12,017 bases of DNA from positions 1-12,017 of the forward strand of contig WTJQ01000535.1 in NCBI GenBank assembly GCA_011524785.1, written 5' to 3'. Source of the DNA: Planctomycetota bacterium. Lineage in GTDB: Bacteria; Planctomycetota; UBA1135; GCA-002686595. Numbering within the stretch: position 1 is the first letter of the stretch; each line of letters starts with the position of its first letter. Position numbers and translations under genes: made by a program. This document shows positions 1-6,355 of this stretch, piece after piece. The notes below the pieces were generated by a model. It was given only the letters and a program-made list of their open reading frames with translations, was not told the origin of the DNA and made no database searches.

Positions 1-338
1 GCCCCACCGTCGTCCCCGTCCCTGGCAACAAGCTGATCGAGGAGTACTTCGGTCGCCTCAACAGCGGGGACGAGGGCGTCTCGGTCGCACGGATGAAGGC
101 CCCGGCGGGCTGGTCCGAGCCGGGCCAGCGCCCGCGCTTCCGGGAGCTCACCGTGGTGCTGGAGGGCTGCCTCGTCGTCGAGACCGAGGGCGAGACGCTC
201 CAGGTCCATGGCGGACAGGCGATCTCCTGCGAGCCGGGGGAGTGGGTGCGCTACTCGACCGGGGACGAGGGGGCGCACTACGTGGCCATCTGCCTCCCGG
301 CCTTCGCGCCCGACGACGCGGTGCGCGACGACGCCTGA
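1..338 (+). CDS. Small cupin-domain protein, 5' end cut by the window
   Basis: The reading frame is open from base 3 to the TGA at 336-338 with no stop, giving 111 visible residues. The first in-frame ATG (base 93) is inside the conserved part of the domain, so the real start lies just outside the window. The order of short beta-strand segments and glycine turns fits a single-domain small cupin of roughly 115 residues: GWSEPGQ, then ELTVVLEG, then a GETLQVHGGQA turn, then EPGEWVRYS and HYVAICLPAFAPD. The canonical metal-binding histidines are not seen. The first cupin motif keeps only the Glu of RELTVVLEG, and the usual His of the second motif is replaced around EPGEWVRYST. It may therefore bind a ligand without metal or be a non-catalytic cupin. 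No substrate can be named. It converges on the PLP enzyme at 355, with only 16 bases between stop codons. Confidence 0.8.
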   Translation, partial: PTVVPVPGNKLIEEYFGRLNSGDEGVSVARMKAPAGWSEPGQRPRFRELTVVLEGCLVVETEGETLQVHGGQAISCEPGEWVRYSTGDEGAHYVAICLPAFAPDDAVRDDA

Positions 339-360
339 GGCGACGGATCGCCCGTCAGGC
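333..360. terminator. Stop-spanning hairpin between convergent genes
   Basis: GCCTGA (333-338) pairs with TCAGGC (355-360), and GGCGA (339-343) pairs with TCGCC (348-352). The loop is CGGA and two bases (353-354) bulge out, making an 11-pair stem. The outer arms contain the TGA of the cupin gene and, on the other strand, the TGA of the aminotransferase-like gene. The position suits a bidirectional terminator, but neither side has a T-tract, so intrinsic termination is inferred only. Confidence 0.5.
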
Positions 361-1575
361 CAGGACGCCCTCGGCCGTGAGGCCGTCGAGCAGCGCCTGG
401 AGGTCGTCCTCTCCGTTGTAGAGCTGGCCGGACACGCGCAGCAGGCGCTGCCCCGGCATGGGCCCCGGGAACACCGGGACCTCGACGCGATGGCGCTCGA
501 ACAGCGCCACGTGGAGGGGGTCGAGGTCGAAGGTCGCCTGATCCGGAGGACCCTCGCCCGGGACGGGCAGGGCCACCAGGTTGCCGATCATCTCCTCGGG
601 CGCCGGAGCCTCCAGGCCGAAGGCCTCCAGCAGCGTCGCGCGCGCTGCCAGGGTGAAGGCGCGGTTCCGGTCCCGCACCTCGGACCAGCCCCCCGGAACG
701 AGGCGCGCGAAGAGATCGAGCGCCGCGGGGATGCACAGCCAAGGACTGAAGTCCTGGGTGCCGGGCCAGTCGAACTGGTCCTGCAGGCGCGTCATCCCCT
801 CGCGCGGGGTGTTGGCGCCGTGGCTGATGACGGTCGGCAGGACGCGATCCCGCCGGTCCGCGCGGACGTGGAGGAGCGCCGAGCCCTTGGGCGTGCACAG
901 CCACTTGTGGCAGTTCCCCGTGTAGTAGGCCGCGCCCAGCGCACCGAGGTCGAGGTCGACGTGACCGGGTGCGTGGGCCCCATCCACGAGCACGTCGATG
1001 CCGCGATCCTGGAGCGCGTCCACGAGGCGCGCGATCGGGAGGACGAGGCCCGTGGCGCTGGTGATGTGGTCGAGGACCGCGATCGCGGTGCGCTCGCTCG
1101 CCGCCGCGAGGACCCGCTCGACCACCTCGTCGGGCCCGGAGCAGGGGAACGGGATCGCGACCTCCACCAGGCGCGCCCCGGAGCGCTCGCACACGAAGCG
1201 GGCCGCGTTGTTGCAGGCGTTGTAGCCGAGGCTCGTGATCAGGACCTCGTCGTCGCGTCCGAGCTCCAGCGAGCGCAGGACCGCGTTGACCCCCGTGGTC
1301 GCGTTGGGCACGAGGACGAGCCCGCCCGTGTCGCAGCCCACGAAGTCCGCGAGGCGCTCGCGCGCGGTGTCGAGGTGGGGCTGCAGCTCCCGCGCCAGGA
1401 AGGCGACGGGCTCGCGCTCCATCCGGTCGCGCCAGGCGCGCTGCTCGTCGAGCACCTCGGCCGGGCAGGCCCCGAAGGAGCCGTGGTTCAGGAAGTGCAC
1501 CTCGGGGTCGAGGGTCCAGAGGCCTCGGAACGCCTCGACCTCGGCCTGGGTGGAGCGCTGGTCGGCAGCGGACAT
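355..1575 (-). CDS. Class V aminotransferase-fold PLP enzyme, isopenicillin-N-epimerase-like
   Basis: This 406-residue protein has the full length of a fold-type I PLP enzyme of the CefD/cysteine-desulfurase-like class V group. The N-terminal FLNHGSFGACP (28-38) is typical of the isopenicillin-N-epimerase-like branch. NATTGVNAVL (91-100) is the phosphate-binding region. DGAHAPG (198-204) holds the Asp that contacts the pyridine nitrogen, and NCHKWLCTPKG (221-231) carries the likely Schiff-base Lys224. The C-terminal small domain ends in a LRVSGQLYNGEDD segment that fits the family. The reaction could be epimerisation, desulfuration or beta-elimination on an amino acid; the sequence does not decide which. 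No beta-lactam genes are nearby, so CefD function is unlikely. The start ATG is 18 bases after the upstream gene's stop, has no Shine-Dalgarno sequence, and follows a TAGACT hexamer by 6 bases. The gene is probably last in an operon with 2127-1594 and 3372-2170. Confidence 0.9.
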   Translation of the reverse strand: MSAADQRSTQAEVEAFRGLWTLDPEVHFLNHGSFGACPAEVLDEQRAWRDRMEREPVAFLARELQPHLDTARERLADFVGCDTGGLVLVPNATTGVNAVLRSLELGRDDEVLITSLGYNACNNAARFVCERSGARLVEVAIPFPCSGPDEVVERVLAAASERTAIAVLDHITSATGLVLPIARLVDALQDRGIDVLVDGAHAPGHVDLDLGALGAAYYTGNCHKWLCTPKGSALLHVRADRRDRVLPTVISHGANTPREGMTRLQDQFDWPGTQDFSPWLCIPAALDLFARLVPGGWSEVRDRNRAFTLAARATLLEAFGLEAPAPEEMIGNLVALPVPGEGPPDQATFDLDPLHVALFERHRVEVPVFPGPMPGQRLLRVSGQLYNGEDDLQALLDGLTAEGVLA

Positions 1576-1581
1576 GGGAGG

Positions 1582-1587
1582 AGTCTA
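1582..1587 (-). promoter_or_regulatory. Possible -10 element (TAGACT) close to a start codon
   Basis: TAGACT on the minus strand ends 6 bases before the ATG at 1575. It matches the TANNNT type of -10 box, and at that distance transcription would start at or beside the ATG, giving a leaderless transcript. No -35 box is evident. It sits in the 18-base gap between two co-directional genes, so it could be chance. Confidence 0.25.
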
Positions 1588-1593
1588 GGTGGC

Positions 1594-2127
1594 TCAGGCT
1601 CCCACGGGGACGAGGCGGTCGCCCTCGAGGCGCAGCACGCGGAGGACCGGCACGCTCGGCGCAGACAGCCCGTCCCCGGGCCCGTGGGTCACCAGCGCCA
1701 CGAGGACGCGATCCCCGTCCACCGCGACGCTCTGGACCTCGACCCGATCCCCGAGGTCGAGGCAGGCGCGCTGCGCAAGGTGCTCACCGTCCCGCTCCAG
1801 GACCACGAGCTCCCGCCAGGAGCCGCTCCCCCCGGTCTGGACGACGCCAACGACGACGCGCTCGGGCGCGCCGTCCCGGTCGAGGTCCCCGGTGGCCGTG
1901 GCCTCGAGCAGGGTCCAGACCACTCGCTCGGAGGCTCCGGGCCCCGTGCTCAGGTCGGCGCGTCCCTCGACCAGGTCGAGCTCGCAACCCGCGACGCCGC
2001 TGTGGATCGTCGCCCCGAGGGCCTCGCTCCAGCTCGGCGCGAGGTCGAGACGGGCCTCGGCCAACGAGGCGCGGTACCAGGTGAGCCAGGAGGCTCCGAG
2101 GACGAGGATCAGGAGGAGGAAGCGCAT
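1594..2127 (-). CDS. Small exported FG-GAP/VCBS-like hypothetical protein
   Basis: This 177-residue protein begins with a hydrophobic signal or anchor (MRFLLLILVLGASWLTWY, 1-18) with one Arg before it, so it is probably exported or tethered with the rest outside. Residues 79-93 read TGDLDRDGAPERVVV, an aspartate-rich loop followed by a beta-strand as in FG-GAP/VCBS calcium-loop repeats. A weaker second copy may be VAVDGDRVLVALV (134-146). Similar one-repeat proteins are usually annotated as hypothetical, and some resemble LppP/LprE-type lipoproteins. No lipobox cysteine is present. Cys48 and Cys122 could form a disulfide. The gene starts 42 bases after the stop of the phospholipase D gene and ends 18 bases before the PLP enzyme, which suggests co-transcription. 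The leader is pyrimidine-rich (CCTCCTCACTCC) with no ribosome binding site. Function is unknown. Confidence 0.75.
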   Translation of the reverse strand: MRFLLLILVLGASWLTWYRASLAEARLDLAPSWSEALGATIHSGVAGCELDLVEGRADLSTGPGASERVVWTLLEATATGDLDRDGAPERVVVGVVQTGGSGSWRELVVLERDGEHLAQRACLDLGDRVEVQSVAVDGDRVLVALVTHGPGDGLSAPSVPVLRVLRLEGDRLVPVGA

Positions 2128-2169
2128 GGAGTGAGGAGGCCTTGATGCGTCTGCGTCGGCGAGGCGAGG

Positions 2170-3372
2170 TCAGTCGACCTTGCGCACGGGGTAGGTCGCA
2201 TCGGGGTCCACGGAGACGCGGTGCGGGGAGGACCACAGGGCGTCGAACCAGCGCGCCAGCCGCGCGCCGGTCGTGGAACCGCTCATCAGGACGCCCACGT
2301 TGCGCGACCGGGTGAAGTAGCCCTCCTCGAGGTTCGAGCTCCCGATCCAGGCCTCGTCCTCGTCGGCGATGAAGGTCTTCGCGTGCAGCGTGCGGGCGAA
2401 GGGGATGTGCCCGCCCGAGTGCTCGGGGACCGCGAGGAAGGCGACCTCGAGCCCCTCGGTGCGCGCGAGGTCCTGGACGCCCCCCACGAGCCAGGGACGC
2501 GTGTTCCAGTCGCTCACCAGGAGGCGCACCCGAACGCCCCGCGCCGCCGCGCGGAGCAGGGCGTCGCGCAGGGCCTCGAAGGGTCTGCCGTCACGCCCGA
2601 GCAGCCGCAGGGTGAGGGTCGTGGCGCGCAGCTCCTCCCGCGCGCCGTCGATGAGCGCGACCAGGTGCGGGAGGTCGTCCTCGCCGGGGCCACTGCCCAG
2701 GCCCGGAGGGCTGGTCACGAGGCGGACGCCCGCCTCACCTCCACCCTGTGCAGGAGCCACTGTCAGCCCGTGGCTCCTGCGAGCTGGCGCGGACGGGGCC
2801 TCGACGCCGAGGGGCGCGGTCGCCACGTGCCAGTCGTGGTCGAAGAGCGCCGCCAGCTCACCGCCGAACCCAGGGTCCTCGATCCGCACGCCGAGCTCGA
2901 CGATGTGCTCGAGCGCGCGCCAGTCCAGGTTGGCCGAGCCGATGTACGTGTCCCTCCCGTCCGCCACGAGGTACTTGGCGTGGTGGATGCCGCCGGTCAC
3001 CGGCTCCAGGTCGAGCCAGGCCACGGAGGCCCCTGGCCACGTCTCGACGCGCGCCGCGATCTCCGGATAGGTGGCGTGGAAGGCCTCGGACAACAGGAGC
3101 CGGACGCGAACGCCACGCTCCGCCGCGGCCTCGAGGGCCGCGAGCACGGGGCCGAGGCGCGAGGGAGGCTCGTCGGAGGCGTAGAACTGGCAGACGTCGA
3201 GCTGCCGCTCCGCCCCAGCGATGAGCTCGAGCCAGGCCTCGTCGGTGGAGGGCAGGTCGGCACTGTCGAGCCCGGCCTCGACGGGGACGGACTCGACCAG
3301 CGTCAGGTGCGCGCGGTCGTGGGCGCAGCCTCCCAGGACGAGCAGCGAGAGGAGGACGAGGGGTCGACTCAT
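2170..3372 (-). CDS. Phospholipase D-family lipoprotein, PLD3/PLD4-like
   Basis: The 400-residue protein has two HKD catalytic motifs. The first is HAKYLVAD (His131, Lys133, Asp138) followed by GSAN (145-148); the second is HAKTFIAD (His330, Lys332, Asp337) followed by GSSN (344-347). Two complete HKD halves predict an active phosphodiesterase that could act on phospholipid or nucleic acid. The text after motif one, LDWRALEHIVELGV (149-162), and GYFTRSRNVGVLM after motif two resemble the animal PLD3/PLD4 and poxvirus F13/K4 branch more than bacterial cardiolipin synthases, from memory of those families. The N-terminus is a lipoprotein signal with L13-G-G-C16, so it should be anchored in an envelope membrane. 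I chose ATG 3372 because the lipobox falls correctly behind it. An upstream in-frame ATG at 3453 adds 27 residues and would bury the signal. The gene is divergent from mltA and heads the run to 355. Confidence 0.9.
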   Translation of the reverse strand: MSRPLVLLSLLVLGGCAHDRAHLTLVESVPVEAGLDSADLPSTDEAWLELIAGAERQLDVCQFYASDEPPSRLGPVLAALEAAAERGVRVRLLLSEAFHATYPEIAARVETWPGASVAWLDLEPVTGGIHHAKYLVADGRDTYIGSANLDWRALEHIVELGVRIEDPGFGGELAALFDHDWHVATAPLGVEAPSAPARRSHGLTVAPAQGGGEAGVRLVTSPPGLGSGPGEDDLPHLVALIDGAREELRATTLTLRLLGRDGRPFEALRDALLRAAARGVRVRLLVSDWNTRPWLVGGVQDLARTEGLEVAFLAVPEHSGGHIPFARTLHAKTFIADEDEAWIGSSNLEEGYFTRSRNVGVLMSGSTTGARLARWFDALWSSPHRVSVDPDATYPVRKVD

Positions 3373-3451
3373 GCCGCCAGAGTGGGCCCCGCGGAGCACC
3401 TGCACCAGCCGTGGAACGCAGGATCGGAGGCCGCTAGCCTCGAAGGCGCCC
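3373..3451. promoter_or_regulatory. Divergent intergenic region with likely promoters for both sides
   Basis: These 79 bases separate the divergent phospholipase D and mltA starts, so promoters for both must lie here or overlap the coding ends. On the plus strand TAGCCT (3435-3440) is a TANNNT-like -10 box 11 bases before the mltA ATG, predicting a very short leader. GAAGG (3442-3446) is a weak ribosome binding site with 5-base spacing. I see no convincing -35 box or operator on either strand. Confidence 0.4.
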
Positions 3452-4621
3452 ATGAAGTCGCTCTTCCTGACGCTGCTCGTCGTGCCCCTGGTCGCCTGCG
3501 CCGCAACGGTGGAGAAGGACTACGGGCGTGCCCTCCCCGAGGGGGCCCCGGCCCTGCTCCCGCTCGACGAGGACGATCGCGTCCCGGACGTGCGCAGCGC
3601 GTTCGACGATCGCGACCGGGTCCTCGTCGCCCTGCGCCACTCGCTGGACTGGATCCAGCGCCCGCACGCGCCGAGCCGCTTCCCGATGGCGGGCATCGAG
3701 CACGAGCGCGTGCTGCGCACCCTCGAGCGCCTCGAGGCCGCGCTGGTCACGGCCGAGGACCGGGACGCCTTCGGGGACGCGGTCGCCGAGGAGTTCACCT
3801 GGATGAAGAGCGCCGGGTGGGACGGCCGGGGCGGCGGCGTGCTGTTCACCGGCTACTGCACCCCGATCCTGATGGGCTCGCTCCAGGCGAGCGCCGAGTT
3901 CCGCTGGCCGCTGTACGCCCTGCCCACCGATCTGATGAAGGATGCGGAGGGGGTCACGCTCGGACGCGCGGAGGAGGGGGCCGTGGTCGGCCCCTATCCC
4001 GACCGCGCCACGATCGAGGCCGGCTTCCTGAAGGGGCGCGGCCTCGAGCTCGTCTGGCTCCGCGATCCGGTGGACGCCCTGCTGGCCCACGTGAACGGCT
4101 CGGCCGTCGTGCGCCTGCCCGACGGGTCCGAGGCGCGCTTCGGCTACGCGGGCAAGAACGGTCAGCCGTACACCTCGATCGGTCGAGAGCTGGTGGCGGA
4201 TGGCCACGTGGCGGAGGACGCGATCTCCCTGCTCGAGATCCGGCGCTGGGCCGCCGCGAACCCGGCCCTCGTTCCCGGGATGTTCGAGCGCAACGCGTCC
4301 TACGTGTTCTTCCAGCCCATCGACGGCAACCCGCACGGCAGCCTCGACGTCCCCGTCTCGAGCGAGCGCTCCCTCGCGACCGACAAGTCCCTCTTCCCAC
4401 CGGCCGCCCCGGTGTTCGTCCAGAGCACCCTCCCGGCACCGCGCGGGACGGAGATGCCCTTCGAGCAGCTGATGTTCGACCAGGACACCGGCGGGGCCAT
4501 CCGCACCGCAGGACGCGCGGACCTCTACCTGGGCGTGGGCCCCTCGGCCGAGTCGCGAGCGGGGGTCACGCGCCAGGAGGGGCAGCTCTTCTACCTGTTC
4601 CTGCGCGAGGATCGCCTGTGA
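3452..4621 (+). CDS. mltA: MltA-type membrane-bound lytic murein transglycosylase (lipoprotein)
   Basis: This enzyme cleaves the MurNAc-GlcNAc bond of peptidoglycan with formation of 1,6-anhydroMurNAc, acting from the periplasmic face of the outer membrane. The 389-residue protein starts with a lipoprotein signal and lipobox L13-V-A-C16. The MltA family blocks occur in order: LFTGYCTPIL (131-140; most relatives have GYYEP), YAGKNGQPYTSIGREL (232-247), NASYVFFQ (281-288), SSERSLATDKSLFPPAAPVFV (303-323), and the C-terminal FDQDTGGAIRTAGRADLY (342-359), which forms the 3D-like barrel and carries the conserved aspartates including the likely catalytic one. ATG 3452 is chosen because it places the lipobox correctly; the frame is open further upstream but without a signal. 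The next gene's GTG overlaps its stop, so the two are translationally coupled. The presence of MltA implies a murein wall. Confidence 0.93.
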   Translation: MKSLFLTLLVVPLVACAATVEKDYGRALPEGAPALLPLDEDDRVPDVRSAFDDRDRVLVALRHSLDWIQRPHAPSRFPMAGIEHERVLRTLERLEAALVTAEDRDAFGDAVAEEFTWMKSAGWDGRGGGVLFTGYCTPILMGSLQASAEFRWPLYALPTDLMKDAEGVTLGRAEEGAVVGPYPDRATIEAGFLKGRGLELVWLRDPVDALLAHVNGSAVVRLPDGSEARFGYAGKNGQPYTSIGRELVADGHVAEDAISLLEIRRWAAANPALVPGMFERNASYVFFQPIDGNPHGSLDVPVSSERSLATDKSLFPPAAPVFVQSTLPAPRGTEMPFEQLMFDQDTGGAIRTAGRADLYLGVGPSAESRAGVTRQEGQLFYLFLREDRL

Positions 4622-5127
4622 CCGCGGACCCGGGGAGCCCGGCCGCGGCGCCCGCGAGCGCGGCCCGCCGTCCCGGGAGCGAGGGCACCATCGTCGCCGT
4701 TTGTCTGGGCCCGGGCGGGATCCCCAAGGACCCGGTCGACGAGGCCGAGCTCCGTCCGCTCGGCCTCGAGGGGGACCGTCACCGCTTCAAGGGGCATGGG
4801 GGCGCGGACCGCGCCGTTTGCCTGTTCGCTCTCGAGGACTACCGCTCCCTCTGGGCCGATGGCGTCGAGGCTCGCGCTCCCGGCGCGTTCGGGGAGAACC
4901 TGCTCACCGAGGGCCTCGACTACCGGGAGCTGCGGCCGGGGGACCGCCTCCGGATCGGCGACGACCTCGAGCTCGAGATCCACGACGTGCGGGAGCCCTG
5001 CGGCACCCTGCGCAAGGTCGACGCGCGCTTCCCCGACCTGATGATGGGTCGCAGCGGCTACGTCTGCCGCGTCGTCCAAGGGGGGACGCTCCGCCCAGGC
5101 CTGACGATCCGCGCGTCCCAGGACTGA
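4618..5127 (+). CDS. MOSC-domain protein (YiiM-like)
   Basis: The 169-residue protein is a stand-alone MOSC domain, the molybdenum cofactor sulfurase C-terminal fold. Family proteins handle Moco or reduce N-hydroxylated compounds when paired with electron donors. Visible blocks are GLEGDRHRFKGHGGADRAVC (49-68), FGENLLTEGLDYRELRPGDRL (91-111) and REPCGTLRKV (125-134), where Cys128 is the conserved cysteine expected to bind the Mo cofactor or carry sulfur. No ferredoxin or reductase domain is attached. I chose GTG 4618, which overlaps the mltA stop as GTGA; there is no better start, and the MOSC core begins only about 22 residues in. The first 21 residues are an Ala/Pro-rich extension. Its coupling to a cell-wall enzyme is unexpected, and no functional link is obvious. 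Confidence 0.88.
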   Translation: MTADPGSPAAAPASAARRPGSEGTIVAVCLGPGGIPKDPVDEAELRPLGLEGDRHRFKGHGGADRAVCLFALEDYRSLWADGVEARAPGAFGENLLTEGLDYRELRPGDRLRIGDDLELEIHDVREPCGTLRKVDARFPDLMMGRSGYVCRVVQGGTLRPGLTIRASQD

Positions 5128-5181
5128 CACCGCGCGCCGCTCGGGCGCTCGCTCCGGACGCCACCACCCGATGCTCCTCCC

Positions 5182-6036
5182 ATGGAAGCCCTGATCGCCT
5201 TCGGCATCGTCATCACGCTCGCCCTCGGGGCGGTGCGCATGGGCACGCTGGCGCTCCAGAGGACCGGGCTCTCGCGCGAGTCGGCCTCGTTCCAGGCCCA
5301 GAGCGCCTTCATGGGGGTCGGCTTCACGACGAGCGAGTCCGAGACCGTCGTCAATCACCCCGTGCGCCGCCGGATCCTGCGCATGCTGATGTGGGGCGGC
5401 TACTCGGGGATCACGGTCACGGTCTCGACCATCGTCTCCGGGGTGGGCTCGTCGGACGGCCACCTCCTCCGGTTCCTCGGGCTGATGCTGGTGACCGCCG
5501 GCGTGCTCCTCAGCGTGTGGCAGATCACCTCCGTCCGCGAGCTGGCGGACCGGCTGCTCACCGTCGTCGTGGCGCGCATCCCCCACCTCGAGGTGATCGA
5601 CTTCGAGGAGCTCCTGGAGTTCGACAAGGGCTACACGGTCGCCCAGCTGCACGTGGACCGGAACCGCTGGATGACCGGCCGCACGCTGCGGGACCTGCGC
5701 CTCGCGGACGAGGGTGTGTTGGTCCTCAGCGTGACGCGCGCCTCCGGCGCGACGATCGGGACGCCCGAGGCGGACACGACGCTCGAGGTCGGGGATCGGA
5801 TCCTGACCTACGGCCACCAGGAGGGCCTCGAGAGGCTGCGCAGCCGGACGGCGGACTCGAGAGGCGAGGTGGAGCGGCAGGAGTCCGTCCTCGTCCAGCG
5901 CGAGCGCATGGCGGCGGAGCTGGCGGACGCGGAGCGGCTCGCCTCCGAGCCCGAATCCGCGGCCGTCGCCGGAGCGAAACCCACTCCCGAGGACGGCACG
6001 GAGGCCCCCGGAGGCCCTCCCTCGCCCCTCACCTGA
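5182..6036 (+). CDS. Membrane protein with C-terminal TrkA-C (RCK_C) domain
   Basis: This 284-residue protein has an N-terminal membrane helix (about 3-24), then a conserved amphipathic stretch with SAFMGVGFTTSESETVVNHPVRRR (41-64). Two more membrane helices lie at about 67-87 and 96-115. A cytoplasmic TrkA-C domain (about 140-220) has the TLEVGDRILTYG block near its end. The tail (225-284) is charged and then Pro/Ala/Glu-rich, probably disordered. TrkA-C domains bind ligands such as cyclic di-AMP or other nucleotides and control ion transport, but there is no channel pore and no Rossmann TrkA-N domain here. Proteins of this layout are generally annotated only as TrkA-C-containing membrane proteins. 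The ATG at 5182 has a pyrimidine-rich CTCCTCCC leader and no Shine-Dalgarno sequence; the gene lies 54 bases after the MOSC gene. A transport-regulatory role is inferred. Confidence 0.85.
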   Translation: MEALIAFGIVITLALGAVRMGTLALQRTGLSRESASFQAQSAFMGVGFTTSESETVVNHPVRRRILRMLMWGGYSGITVTVSTIVSGVGSSDGHLLRFLGLMLVTAGVLLSVWQITSVRELADRLLTVVVARIPHLEVIDFEELLEFDKGYTVAQLHVDRNRWMTGRTLRDLRLADEGVLVLSVTRASGATIGTPEADTTLEVGDRILTYGHQEGLERLRSRTADSRGEVERQESVLVQRERMAAELADAERLASEPESAAVAGAKPTPEDGTEAPGGPPSPLT

Positions 6037-6051
6037 CTCCACGGAGGGCCT
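6012..6051 (+). terminator. Nine-pair inverted repeat across the TrkA-C gene stop
   Basis: AGGCCCTCC (6012-6020) is perfectly complementary to GGAGGGCCT (6043-6051), with a 22-base loop that contains the TGA at 6034-6036. The stem is strong and GC-rich, and the site is right for transcription to end, but no T-tract follows. It could instead act as a translational or mRNA-end structure. Confidence 0.4.
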
Positions 6052-6076
6052 GCTGGCGCCGCACCCCGGCGCTTGG

Positions 6077-6103
6077 TATCCCTTCTGACCGCCCCGAGGG
6101 GGC
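6077..6103 (+). promoter_or_regulatory. Possible promoter and ribosome-binding hairpin upstream of the 78-residue gene
   Basis: TATCCC (6077-6082) is the only A/T-containing -10-like hexamer in this gap, about 30 bases before the ATG. GAGGGGG (6096-6102) gives a partial Shine-Dalgarno sequence with roughly 10-base spacing. It lies in a small perfect hairpin in which GCCCC (6091-6095) pairs with GGGGC (6099-6103) around loop GAG, which could limit ribosome access. No -35 box is recognisable. Confidence 0.3.
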
Positions 6104-6112
6104 TCCCGCACC

Positions 6113-6349
6113 ATGAGCGAGTACGAGGCCATCAACTACACCGTCGAGCCCGTCGAAGGTGACGACCAGATCGAGATCGTCATCCACGCCTCGGACGGCA
6201 ACAAGTGGGAGTACGGCGTGCCGTACAGCCGCAGCACGGGCCGCTACACGTTCGAGGAGATCGACGTCATCGCCATGGACTTCGGGGACGACTTCGCCGA
6301 GGAGCTCTCGGCGAAGCTCGACGAGGTCATGCGCGACCTCCTGGCCTGA
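6113..6349 (+). CDS. 78-residue acidic hypothetical protein
   Basis: I do not recognise this family. The protein is small, strongly acidic (20 Asp/Glu against 5 Lys/Arg) and lacks a signal peptide, membrane helix or cysteine, so it is probably a soluble cytoplasmic protein. The first part suggests alternating beta-strands (INYTVEPV, QIEIVIHA, KWEYGVPY, GRYTFEEID) and the end an acidic amphipathic helix (DDFAEELSAKLDEVMRDLL, 59-77). It looks like a compact alpha/beta adaptor or regulatory domain, but that is only a fold guess. It is supported as a gene by clean coding character, a plausible ribosome binding site (GAGG at 6096-6099) and isolation between two non-overlapping genes. The stop is followed at once by a short hairpin. 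The TrkA-C gene upstream ends 76 bases before it. Confidence 0.75.
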   Translation: MSEYEAINYTVEPVEGDDQIEIVIHASDGNKWEYGVPYSRSTGRYTFEEIDVIAMDFGDDFAEELSAKLDEVMRDLLA

Positions 6350-6355
6350 GGGCCA
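6342..6355 (+). terminator. Short hairpin with the stop codon in its loop
   Basis: TGGCC (6342-6346) pairs with GGCCA (6351-6355) around the tetraloop TGAG, which holds the TGA of the 78-residue gene. Five pairs with no T-tract is weak, and at this GC content a stem this short arises easily by chance. Confidence 0.2.

Noticed and set aside
208..2145. 645-residue plus-strand open frame
   Set aside because: It is Arg/Ala/Gly-rich with no domain and lies antisense to the PLP enzyme and the FG-GAP-like gene, both with clear family motifs. Long antisense frames are expected at this GC content.
3373..3453. Upstream ATG of the phospholipase D gene at 3453
   Set aside because: It would add 27 residues ahead of a good lipoprotein signal and collide with the mltA start. 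ATG 3372 gives a correct lipobox.
2221..4617. Long upstream extension of the MOSC frame
   Set aside because: The extra residues are low-complexity and antisense to the phospholipase D gene or out of frame inside mltA. Coding signal begins at GTG 4618.
4591..6135. 514-residue minus-strand frame
   Set aside because: It is antisense to the MOSC and TrkA-C genes, has no recognisable motif, and has the composition of a codon-bias shadow.
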